Position numbers and translations under genes: made by a program | Shown: positions 7,784 through 14,375 of the stretch, one piece after another | Layout: each line of letters starts with the position of its first letter | Position numbering within the stretch: position 1 is the stretch's first letter | The notes under the pieces: model-generated | Told to the model about the DNA's origin: nothing | What the model saw: only the letters and a program-made list of their open reading frames with translations | Database searches by the model: none | Assembly (NCBI GenBank): GCA_015222755.1 | Contig: JADFVX010000043.1 | Location: 1 to 23,127, forward strand | Reading direction: 5' to 3' | DNA length: 23,127 nucleotides | Source of the DNA: Pseudomonadota bacterium | GTDB lineage: Bacteria; Desulfobacterota; JADFVX01

Positions 7784-8182
7784 ATGGCCAAGGTCGCAAA
7801 GAAGGGGACTGTCCGCAAGAAGAAGGAAAAGAAAAATATCCCCAATGGAGTTGCCCATATTCAGGCTACATTTAACAATACGATAATAACCATAGCCGAT
7901 ACTGCTGGAAATGTGGTGTCATGGTCTACATGTGGGGCTGTGGGTTTCAAGGGTTCAAAGAAGAGTACGCCTTTCGCCGCACAGATAGCGGCTGAAGATG
8001 CAGGAAAGAAGGCGATGGCTCATGGCATGAAGTCCATAGACGTTTTTGTAAAGGGACCTGGTTCTGGGAGGGAGTCTGCACTTAGGGCTCTTCAGTCCAT
8101 AGGTTTTAGTATAAAGGTTATAAAGGACATTACTCCTATCCCTCACAACGGCTGTAGGCCGCCCAAGAGGAGAAGGGTATAA
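7784..8182 (+). CDS. rpsK: 30S ribosomal protein S11
   Basis: This 132-residue protein has GVAHIQATFNNTIITIAD, SWSTCGAVGFKGSKKSTPFA, GPGSGRESALRAL and the end PIPHNGCRPPKRRRV, all diagnostic of S11. S11 binds the 30S platform near the E site with S18 and S6. ATG 7784 is preceded by CCGGAGGA. A 47-base gap separates it from rpsD. Confidence 0.98.
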   Translation: MAKVAKKGTVRKKKEKKNIPNGVAHIQATFNNTIITIADTAGNVVSWSTCGAVGFKGSKKSTPFAAQIAAEDAGKKAMAHGMKSIDVFVKGPGSGRESALRALQSIGFSIKVIKDITPIPHNGCRPPKRRRV

Positions 8183-8217
8183 AGCTACACAGTATATCTT
8201 ATAAGGGAAAGTGGTAA

Positions 8218-8237
8218 AAGGAGGAAGTTTTGGCAAG
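8218..8237 (+). promoter_or_regulatory. Translation start region of rpsD: strong SD plus TTG start
   Basis: GGAGGA at 8220-8225 lies 4 bases before the TTG start at 8230. The 20 bases are identical to those at the start of rpsN (1409-1428). The identity covers the Shine-Dalgarno, spacer, TTG and first codons. Confidence 0.8.
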
Positions 8238-8856
8238 ATATAGAGATTCTGTATGCAGGATATGCAGAAGAGAGGGATTGAAGCTGTTTCTGAAAGGGGA
8301 CAGGTGTTACACCGATAAGTGTTCCATAGACAGGAGGGCTTATCCTCCCGGTCAGCACGGCCAGGGAAGGAAAAAGACGACCGAGTACGGAGTGCAGCTC
8401 CGTGAAAAGCAGAAGGTGCGCAGGATGTATGGCCTTCTTGAAAAGCAGTTTAGAAATTATTTCAAAATTGCCGCAAGACAAAAAGGGGCAACAGGTGACA
8501 ACCTGCTGGTTCTTATTGAAAGCCGCCTTGACAATATGGTCTACAGGTTCGGATTTGCGAACTCAAGGAACGAGGCCAGGCAAATGGTCAGTCATGGTCA
8601 TTTTCTGGTGGACGGAAAGAAGGCCAATGTTCCTTCAATGCGTCTTAAGGTTGGGAGTATGATAGAGGTTAGAGAGAAAAGCTTGAAACACGGTAAGATC
8701 AGTGATGCACTAGATGCTGTTGTAAGGCGTGGTGTTCCAGAGTGGCTTGAGCTTGACAGGGACAAATTTAAGGGGACTGTTAAGGCGCTTCCGAGTCGTG
8801 AGGACATAACTATGCCGATTCAGGAAAACCTTATTGTGGAACTTTACTCCAAGTAA
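8230..8856 (+). CDS. rpsD: 30S ribosomal protein S4, zinc-binding (C+) form
   Basis: This 208-residue primary 16S rRNA-binding protein also commonly represses the alpha operon. The N-terminus has C9/C12 and C26/C31, the four-Cys zinc site of C+ S4, followed by RRAYPPGQHG. An S4 RNA-binding domain follows (LDNMVYRFGFANSRNEARQM, HGHFLVDG), with the end PIQENLIVELYSK. The start is TTG at 8230 with a strong Shine-Dalgarno. The 47-base leader before it shows no convincing terminator or promoter. Confidence 0.97.
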   Translation: MARYRDSVCRICRREGLKLFLKGDRCYTDKCSIDRRAYPPGQHGQGRKKTTEYGVQLREKQKVRRMYGLLEKQFRNYFKIAARQKGATGDNLLVLIESRLDNMVYRFGFANSRNEARQMVSHGHFLVDGKKANVPSMRLKVGSMIEVREKSLKHGKISDALDAVVRRGVPEWLELDRDKFKGTVKALPSREDITMPIQENLIVELYSK

Positions 8857-8898
8857 AAATAAATTCACTATCATTCCTGTTGCAAGGATGGAGGTAAA

Positions 8899-9945
8899 AT
8901 GTATCAAAACTGGCGCGAGCTTACACAACCTAAATATCTAAACTTTGAGAAAGAAAACTTTACCGGTTCTTTTGGTAAATTCTATGCGGAACCCTTTGAG
9001 CGAGGATTCGGAGCTACTCTAGGCAATTCACTGAGAAGGATACTTCTATCGTCACTTCAAGGCGCTGCAATAACAGCTGTGAAGGCTGACGGTGTCTTGC
9101 ATGAGTTCTCAGACATTCCCGGAGTGTCCGAGGATATGACAGAGATCATACTTAACCTGAAGGGTGTTAAGCTTAAATTACATTCCGGCACCTCAAAGAC
9201 CATTAGCCTTAGTCATAAAGGGGCAGGAAATATTACCGCAGGTGACATTAAATGCGATGCAAGTATTGAGGTGCTCAATCCTGATCATCATATCGCCACT
9301 GTTGGTAAGGACGGCAAGATCAATCTTGAGCTTTATGTAAAACTGGGCAGGGGATATGTACCTGCAGAGCGTAACAAAGATGAAGACCTTCCTGTTGATG
9401 CCATTGCAATAGACGCGCTTTTCAACCCCATATTGCGGGTCAATCATACTGTGGCTAATGCCAGGGTTGGACAAAGAACGGATTATGACAAACTCCTTAT
9501 GGAAATATGGACAGACGGCTCTGTAAAGCCTGATGATGCGATTGCCTATGCCGCAAAGATTCTTAAGGAGCAGATGACTATATTCATAAATTTTGACGAG
9601 TCCCTAGTGGAGCCTGAGGAAGCGGGGCAGGACGACGATAGTGACAAGTTGAACGAAAATCTTATTCGTGGCGTGGAAGAACTGGAACTGTCCGTAAGGT
9701 CGGCAAACTGTCTTAAAAATGCCGATATAAGGTATATTGGTGATCTGGTCCAGAGGACTGAGGGCGAAATGCTTAAGACCAAGAACTTTGGCCGTAAATC
9801 GCTGAATGAGATCAAGGAAATACTCGTGGATATGGGTCTTGGTTTCGGGATGGCCCTTAATAACTGGCCACCCGATGATTTGCCTGAACTGCCGGAGTTG
9901 CCTGATTATTACGAAGAAGGTGTAGTAGAAGCAGAAGAGCAATAA
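8899..9945 (+). CDS. rpoA: RNA polymerase subunit alpha with acidic C-terminal tail
   Basis: This 348-residue subunit dimerises to scaffold RNA polymerase. The N-terminal domain (about 1-235) has GFGATLGNSLRRILLSSLQG and LPVDAIAIDALFNPI. A flexible acidic linker (about 236-252) leads to the C-terminal domain (about 253-320). There R267, N270, C271 and K273 in VRSANCLKNADI match the E. coli UP-element-binding residues R265, N268, C269 and K271. After it come 28 residues rich in Glu, Asp, Pro and Leu (321-348). The ATG at 8899 is preceded by GGAGG at 8890-8894. Confidence 0.98.
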   Translation: MYQNWRELTQPKYLNFEKENFTGSFGKFYAEPFERGFGATLGNSLRRILLSSLQGAAITAVKADGVLHEFSDIPGVSEDMTEIILNLKGVKLKLHSGTSKTISLSHKGAGNITAGDIKCDASIEVLNPDHHIATVGKDGKINLELYVKLGRGYVPAERNKDEDLPVDAIAIDALFNPILRVNHTVANARVGQRTDYDKLLMEIWTDGSVKPDDAIAYAAKILKEQMTIFINFDESLVEPEEAGQDDDSDKLNENLIRGVEELELSVRSANCLKNADIRYIGDLVQRTEGEMLKTKNFGRKSLNEIKEILVDMGLGFGMALNNWPPDDLPELPELPDYYEEGVVEAEEQ

Positions 9946-9993
9946 TTCTGCTTAATGAGTTTTGTTGATTTATAGACAGGTAGAGGAGAAACG

Positions 9994-10584
9994 ATGAGAC
10001 ATCAAAAGACGGGGAGACAGTTAGGCAGAAATTCAAGCCACAGAAAGGCGATGTTTCGCAATATGGTGGTCTCTCTTCTGGATCACGAAAGCATTAAGAC
10101 CACCGATGCCAAGGCAAAAGAGCTTCGCAAGTATGCCGAAAGGCTGATTACTTTGGCCAAGAAGGGCGATCTTTCTGCAAGGCGCAGGGCACGCGTAATG
10201 GTCAATGACAAGGACGTCCTGAATAAGCTATTTGATACTCTTGCAGCAAGGTACAAGGACCGTCCGGGCGGTTATACTCGTATAGTCAAGCTCGGTTTGA
10301 GGCCTGGTGACAACGCACCCCTCTCTGTGATTCAGCTTGTTCAGGAGGAAATGGCTTCTTCAAAGAAAACGACTGCAAAGAAGGCCGTAAAGCCTCTAGT
10401 GAAAAAGCAAGAGGCCGTTGAAGTAAAGGCTGATGGGGATGATGTAGCGCAGGAAGAGGCCTCCACTGATTCTGAGGCTGGAGTGGCTGTTGAAGCTACC
10501 ACAACAGAAGCAACAGAGAAGGAAGGTGCCGCCGCTGTACAGGGGCCAGATGACGAAGCGGAGCTTGCCAAGGAAGACAAGTAA
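9994..10584 (+). CDS. rplQ: 50S ribosomal protein L17 with long C-terminal extension
   Basis: Residues 1-119 are a complete L17 (MRHQKTGRQLGRNSSHRKAM, LRKYAERLITLAKKGDL, RPGGYTRIVKL, ending near SVIQLVQEE). L17 lies close to the exit tunnel on the 50S. A further 77 residues are added: first Lys/Thr/Ala-rich (120-146), then strongly acidic (Glu, Asp, Ala, Thr; 147-196). The extended part has no recognisable fold and is probably disordered. The ATG at 9994 follows AGGAGA. It is the last gene of the cluster, with a terminator 26 bases downstream. Confidence 0.96.
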   Translation: MRHQKTGRQLGRNSSHRKAMFRNMVVSLLDHESIKTTDAKAKELRKYAERLITLAKKGDLSARRRARVMVNDKDVLNKLFDTLAARYKDRPGGYTRIVKLGLRPGDNAPLSVIQLVQEEMASSKKTTAKKAVKPLVKKQEAVEVKADGDDVAQEEASTDSEAGVAVEATTTEATEKEGAAAVQGPDDEAELAKEDK

Positions 10585-10610
10585 CCTTCAGACGTCAAGA
10601 TGGTTTATTT

Positions 10611-10641
10611 AAAAGCAAGGGCTGTTGCCCTTGCTTTTTTT
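10611..10641 (+). terminator. Intrinsic terminator ending the ribosomal protein cluster
   Basis: A perfect 12-bp stem (10611-10622 with 10627-10638) has a TGTT loop and continues into a T-run. It stands 26 bases after rplQ and only about 12 bases before the start codon of the next + strand gene. The A-rich left arm means it could also work weakly on the opposite strand. Confidence 0.92.
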
Positions 10642-10652
10642 ATGTAAAAAGA

Positions 10653-11468
10653 ATGATAAGACTTGAAAAAATAAAATACGATTATAAGAATAAAAGAATA
10701 TTCCGTGGTTTAGACCTAAGCATCAGGAAGGGTTCATATGTCTCTATTACAGGCCCTAATGGTTCGGGAAAGACAACACTTGCTATGCTCGTAAAAGGGT
10801 TTCTTTCGCCGACATCAGGCAAGGTATTCTACGAAGATAAAGATGTGACAGGGGAAGGTTTAAATGACCGAATAGCTTATATTTTTTCAAACCCCGAAAA
10901 CCAGATAGTTTCTTCTCTGGTTTCAGAGGATATTGCTTTCGGCCCGGAAAATCAGGGAGAATCAGGTTGTGAACTTGTGGCTGCAGTTAGCAGGGCTGTC
11001 AGTGAAAGTAATATGGCTTCACTGACTGATGCTCTGACACATCAGCTCTCCGGCGGTCAGCAGCAAAGGGTAGCAATTGCCGGGATTCTTGCGATGAAGG
11101 TTGATTGTATTATATTTGATGAAGCCGTCTCCATGGTAGACCCTGCGGGAAAAAGGGAGATATTAGATACTTTAGATAGATTAAGCCGTAAAGAGGGCAT
11201 CACAATTATCCATATCACCCATAGTCTGGAAGATATACTTAAATCGGAGCGAGTAGTTGCACTTCAAGAGGGCTCCATCGTTTTCGATGGGCCCCCATCT
11301 GGCATTTTGGAAAATCTAAAGGTGACGAGTGCGCTTGGCTGGCAGAGAAAGGGGCCTGCAGGGTTTATTAAATGCCTTATTGAAAAGCGTCTCTTGCCTT
11401 GCGAGTATAGCTATTCTCCTGAGGGAGTTGCTGAATGCCTTGCCAGGGGTTATGATCCTGAAAGTTAA
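10653..11468 (+). CDS. Energy-coupling factor (ECF/CbiO-type) ABC transporter ATPase
   Basis: This 271-residue ABC ATPase has Walker A GPNGSGKT (34-41), Q-loop NPENQIVSSLVSEDIAFGPE (80-99), signature LSGGQ (132-136), Walker B CIIFDEA (152-158) and H-loop H190. The Q-loop region with ENQ and EDIAFG, and the FDEAVSMVDP run, are typical of EcfA/CbiO, the ATPases powering vitamin or metal-ion uptake with a T protein and an S component. No T or S partner and no second ATPase lies next to it. In many Firmicutes ecfA1-ecfA2-ecfT follow rplQ, so this may be a remnant of that arrangement. The ATG at 10653 has a poor Shine-Dalgarno and lies right after the terminator. The C-terminal ~50 residues are not assigned. 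The substrate is unknown. Confidence 0.88.
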   Translation: MIRLEKIKYDYKNKRIFRGLDLSIRKGSYVSITGPNGSGKTTLAMLVKGFLSPTSGKVFYEDKDVTGEGLNDRIAYIFSNPENQIVSSLVSEDIAFGPENQGESGCELVAAVSRAVSESNMASLTDALTHQLSGGQQQRVAIAGILAMKVDCIIFDEAVSMVDPAGKREILDTLDRLSRKEGITIIHITHSLEDILKSERVVALQEGSIVFDGPPSGILENLKVTSALGWQRKGPAGFIKCLIEKRLLPCEYSYSPEGVAECLARGYDPES

Positions 11469-11482
11469 ATTCTATTAATTTA

Positions 11483-11905
11483 TTAAGCCGTTTTAGCGGA
11501 AGAAAGAATGGAGTTGAATTTATCCCTGAGATCTCCAGTAATCTTCAGTGGCTTTCTTCTGCCGTCTACCGCCGCCATGAGGGTATTGCCACTTACTAGT
11601 AGTTTCCCGTCTGCCTTGCGTCTGATGGCGTAATTTAAATTAAAGGAAGCACCCTTTAACTCGCTAAGCCGGGTCTCAATACTTATGATATCATTGTAGC
11701 CAGCCGGGTATCTGTAGCTGACGTCGACCTTTGAAACTACAAAGAGTATTCCTCTCTGAGAAAGGGAAGCTATGTCAATCCCTCTTTCTCGAAAAAAATC
11801 AGTTCTGGCTCTTTCGAAGTATTTCAGGTAGTTTGCATAATAGACTACACCACCACAGTCTGTGTCCTCATAGTAGATGCGAATGTCCAATGTGCGGCCT
11901 GTCAC
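11483..11905 (-). CDS. ybgC: YbgC-like acyl-CoA thioesterase (4-hydroxybenzoyl-CoA thioesterase family)
   Basis: This 140-residue hot-dog fold protein carries YYEDTDCGGVVYYANYLKYF (11-30), the YbgC/4HBT signature; D16 is the expected catalytic aspartate. YbgC proteins hydrolyse short or long acyl-CoA or acyl-ACP thioesters and are often found in tol-pal operons; here the gene is instead last in eno-ftsB-ybgC. The start is GTG at 11905, overlapping the ftsB stop as GTGA. It is convergent with the ECF ATPase across 14 bases with no clear terminator. The true substrate cannot be told from sequence. Confidence 0.9.
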   Translation of the reverse strand: MTGRTLDIRIYYEDTDCGGVVYYANYLKYFERARTDFFRERGIDIASLSQRGILFVVSKVDVSYRYPAGYNDIISIETRLSELKGASFNLNYAIRRKADGKLLVSGNTLMAAVDGRRKPLKITGDLRDKFNSILSSAKTA

Positions 11906-12186
11906 TTATTGAATTTAAAGAGGATTTCATCCTCTCTTACCAGATCAAGTTCAGTTCTGGCTGTTTTTTCTATGGTCTCCATGTTGCCGCGCAGAGATTC
12001 GATATTTGCTGAAAGGCTACGGTTGTCTGCTTCAATTGCGTTTACTTTTGAAACTATGGCATCTCTTTCCATAGATAGAACTCTTGATTTTACTAAGCCC
12101 CTTTCGCTGAAAAAGGTGTAGGCAACAAGAAGGGTGGCAATCAAAATACCACCCCATACCATCTCATTAAGGCGCTTGTTTTTCAC
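11902..12186 (-). CDS. ftsB: FtsB/DivIC-like septum formation initiator
   Basis: This 94-residue bitopic membrane protein has a short cytoplasmic N-terminus (KNKR), a transmembrane helix at about 10-26 and a coiled coil at about 33-73. The C-terminus TARTELDLVREDEILFKF matches the FtsB pattern (ARxELxxxRxxE). FtsB joins FtsL and FtsQ and activates septal peptidoglycan synthesis by FtsWI. The start is GTG at 12186, overlapping the eno stop as GTGA, and its own stop overlaps ybgC in the same way. ftsB next to eno is also found in enteric bacteria. Confidence 0.9.
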   Translation of the reverse strand: MKNKRLNEMVWGGILIATLLVAYTFFSERGLVKSRVLSMERDAIVSKVNAIEADNRSLSANIESLRGNMETIEKTARTELDLVREDEILFKFNK

Positions 12187-13463
12187 AGGTTATAAAATGC
12201 CTTCTTTCCTGGATATATAGCTGTGACGTCCAGCTCTTCTTCGATCCTTATAAGTTGGTTATACTTTGCGATTCTGTCCGTTCTACTTGCAGAACCTGTC
12301 TTTATCTGGCCCGCATTTGTTGCTACAGCAATATCGGCAATTGTAGTGTCCTCAGTCTCACCGGAGCGGTGAGATACAACTGTCGTGTATCCGGCTTTTT
12401 TTGCCATCTCTATTGCATCGAGGGTCTCTGTAAGAGTACCTATCTGGTTTACTTTTATGAGTATAGAATTGGCTATATGCCTTTCAATGCCCTTTTCAAG
12501 TATCTCTGTGTTGGTAACAAACAGATCGTCTCCTACCAGTTGGACTTTAGAACCTAATTCCTCAGTCAAGGTCTTCCATCCTTCCCAGTCGTTTTCGCCT
12601 ATTCCGTCCTCGATGGAGATTATAGGGTATTTGTTAACCCAGTCACTATAGAACCTGACCATTTCATCTGCACTTTTCTTAGAACCATCTGACTTTTTAA
12701 AGTGGTACATGCCGTTCTCATAAAATTCACTTGATGCCGCATCCAGAGCAAGTAGTACCTCTTCTCCGGCCTTGTATCCTGCTTTTACGACGGCCTCAAG
12801 TATAACCTCAATAGCCTCATCATTAGACTTCAGATTGGGAGCAAAACCTCCTTCATCCCCTACGGCAGTATTGTATCCCTTCGATTTAAGTACCTTTTTG
12901 AGAGTATGAAAGATTTCTGTGCCCATACGAAAGGAATCTGAAAAGGTTTCACCTCCTACGGGCATTATCATGAATTCCTGTATGTCCACGTTGTTGTCGG
13001 CATGAGATCCGCCGTTAAGTATGTTCATCATTGGGACTGGAAGCAGCTTTGCGTTGGTGCCTCCAATGTGGCGATAGAGCGGTATATCCAGAGCAGCAGC
13101 AGCAGCCTTGGCAACTGCCAGAGATACGCCGAGAATGGCATTAGCGCCAAGTTTGCTTTTGTTCTTTGTGCCGTCTAGTTCTATCATCAGGTTGTCAATC
13201 ATTACCTGGTCGCTGGCATCCATGCCGAGGATTTCGGGGCCTATTGTTTCTTCCACATTTTTCACGGCATTTCTAACACCTTTGCCTAGAAACCTTCCTC
13301 CTCCGTCCCGGAGTTCAACTGCCTCAAGTTCGCCTGTAGATGCCCCGGACGGTACTGCTGCACGACCGACGGCACCTGATGATAGATGCACGTCTACTTC
13401 TACTGTCGGGTTGCCCCTGGAGTCGATGATTTCTCTTGCTAGAATGTCTTCAATTATGGTCAT
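12183..13463 (-). CDS. eno: Enolase (phosphopyruvate hydratase)
   Basis: Enolase converts 2-phosphoglycerate to phosphoenolpyruvate in glycolysis and is a degradosome partner in some bacteria. The 426-residue protein is full length. Seen residues: E204 (GDEGGFAP), the Mg2+ ligands D241, E285 (SIEDG) and D312 (GDDLFVTN), catalytic K337 (LIKVNQIGT), the SHRSGETED loop (364-372) and K388. The ATG at 13463 has GGAGGG 8 bases upstream. It is the first gene of the eno-ftsB-ybgC operon, with a plausible promoter about 40-65 bases upstream. Confidence 0.98.
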   Translation of the reverse strand: MTIIEDILAREIIDSRGNPTVEVDVHLSSGAVGRAAVPSGASTGELEAVELRDGGGRFLGKGVRNAVKNVEETIGPEILGMDASDQVMIDNLMIELDGTKNKSKLGANAILGVSLAVAKAAAAALDIPLYRHIGGTNAKLLPVPMMNILNGGSHADNNVDIQEFMIMPVGGETFSDSFRMGTEIFHTLKKVLKSKGYNTAVGDEGGFAPNLKSNDEAIEVILEAVVKAGYKAGEEVLLALDAASSEFYENGMYHFKKSDGSKKSADEMVRFYSDWVNKYPIISIEDGIGENDWEGWKTLTEELGSKVQLVGDDLFVTNTEILEKGIERHIANSILIKVNQIGTLTETLDAIEMAKKAGYTTVVSHRSGETEDTTIADIAVATNAGQIKTGSASRTDRIAKYNQLIRIEEELDVTAIYPGKKAFYNL

Positions 13464-13498
13464 TATCTTATCCCTCCATAGTGCCTTTGATAGAATAA

Positions 13499-13527
13499 TG
13501 TTTAACAGAAATGACCGGATTGGTCAA
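13499..13527 (-). promoter_or_regulatory. Probable sigma70-type promoter of eno operon
   Basis: Reading the minus strand, TTGACC (13527-13522), a 17-base spacer and TAAACA (13504-13499) preceded by TGT form a -35 / extended -10 pair. It lies in the 123-base gap between the upstream secreted-protein gene and eno. The -35 is good; the -10 matches at only three of six positions. Confidence 0.45.
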
Positions 13528-13586
13528 GATGAATTGGGAATGATGATCGATAAACGGGGTCTGGAATTTGTGCTGGGAAATATTGC

Positions 13587-14000
13587 TTAGCGCGCAATCT
13601 GGTTTATGATGATCTTTACGTGTCCGTCGCCTGGCCTTACATTGTCTACAACTCCCTGGAAATCGCCGCTTTCCAGATATGCGAAGCCGGATTTTGTAAC
13701 CCAGCCGATAAGTCTGACATCCGGATAGGCTGATATGTTAAGGCCGGGCATCTTTGAATCATTATCGCTGAGAGTAAAGTCCATGGGTAGATCCATAACC
13801 CGACAGCGCTTCATTGCGAGCGGTTGTGAGGGCCCAAACTGTGCCTGGGCTATAATATATACTGTGTCCGTAGGTGATACCCTGTGCATTAGCTCCGGTG
13901 CCAGGTAAAGAGTCCCTCTTATGCTTCCTGCGTATGCAGTAGGTATAGATATAAATATAAACAGCAGTATGAAAATAAATATTTTTTTTGAATGCATCAT
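13587..14000 (-). CDS. Small secreted protein with CcmI C-terminal-like domain
   Basis: This protein has 137 residues. Residues 1-24 form a signal peptide (KK, a long Phe/Ile/Leu core, cleavage after AYA). The rest follows the pattern of the periplasmic C-terminal domain of CcmI/CycH, which holds apocytochrome c for haem attachment: GTLYLAPELMHRV, DTVYIIAQA, GPSQPLAMKR, the core DLPMDFTLSD (70-79), then VTKSG and SGDFQG. It lacks the membrane helices and TPR part of full CcmI, and no other ccm gene is near. Two ATGs are in tandem (14000 and 13997); AGGA upstream is close to both and the second may be used. The domain assignment is from remembered motif patterns; function as a cytochrome chaperone is inference. 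Confidence 0.72.
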   Translation of the reverse strand: MMHSKKIFIFILLFIFISIPTAYAGSIRGTLYLAPELMHRVSPTDTVYIIAQAQFGPSQPLAMKRCRVMDLPMDFTLSDNDSKMPGLNISAYPDVRLIGWVTKSGFAYLESGDFQGVVDNVRPGDGHVKIIINQIAR

Positions 14001-14027
14001 ATCCTAAATTGAAAGGTACGCCAATAG

Positions 14028-14057
14028 ACGGCAGGACAAGTCCATGTGCCGTTTTTT
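14028..14057 (+). terminator. Possible intrinsic terminator in spacer
   Basis: ACGGCA (14028-14033) pairs with TGCCGT (14047-14052), with inner GGA/TCC pairing, and six T follow. No + strand gene lies directly upstream, so it may stop antisense or stray transcription before the FmdE-like gene, or be part of an unrecognised RNA. Confidence 0.35.
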
Positions 14058-14334
14058 AACGTAGGTGTATTTTGGCACCTGTCTGTATGTAATTCGGTGC
14101 CAGCTATGATTTTAAAGCGGCTTGTTTTTTCATTGAGAATTGTAAATATAGTACCCCTTAATCCTGAAAATATAAAAAGCATTAATTGTGCCATTTCACT
14201 CCCGAAGAAGAGTGACACAAGAAAAGGGGAATTCAACCATGTAAATTGCTGGGCGCCTGGCCAAGTCCGGCATGACAGCAAATTAGAGATGTTTTTTAGG
14301 ACTTATTGCACTCGCATTTTTTTGGTGAATCGCT

Positions 14335-14340
14335 TATAAT
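14335..14340 (+). promoter_or_regulatory. -10 box before FmdE-like gene
   Basis: A perfect TATAAT lies 35 bases before the ATG at 14376. No good -35 is found at 16-18 bases; TTGCAC at 14306-14311 is 23 bases away. The gene needs a promoter here because its left neighbour is divergent. Confidence 0.4.
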
Positions 14341-14375
14341 CACAAGCCAGAAAAGCAAACACAGGAGATTAAAAC

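Larger units (their letters stand above)
14001..14375. other. 375-base non-coding spacer with several hairpins
   Basis: No convincing gene lies here; open frames on both strands have no Shine-Dalgarno and no family resemblance. There are four structured elements. The first is a hairpin at 14028-14052 followed by six T (+ strand). The second is a 7-bp stem, TGGCACC (14073-14079) with GGTGCCA (14096-14102). The third is a two-part stem at 14186-14220: TTGTG/CACAA plus TCACTC/GAGTGA, with a 5-base bulge and 8-base loop. The fourth is a REP-like imperfect hairpin around 14253-14271. The right end holds a -10 box and Shine-Dalgarno for the next gene. It could hold a small RNA, a leader or decayed repeat. 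Confidence 0.5.

Noticed and set aside
8183..8229. Possible promoter (TATAAG near 8209-8214) in the 47-base gap before rpsD
   Set aside because: No -35 element at a suitable distance; the gene is within a continuous operon.
13108..13590. 160-residue open frame on the + strand across the enolase start
   Set aside because: It is antisense to the conserved eno coding sequence for most of its length, is Ser/Pro-rich as expected of a shadow frame, and has no Shine-Dalgarno.
13997..14339. Open frames on both strands in the spacer (14046-14339 + and 13997-14281 -)
   Set aside because: They overlap each other, lack Shine-Dalgarno sites, match no family I recognise, and run across hairpins and repeat-like sequence.
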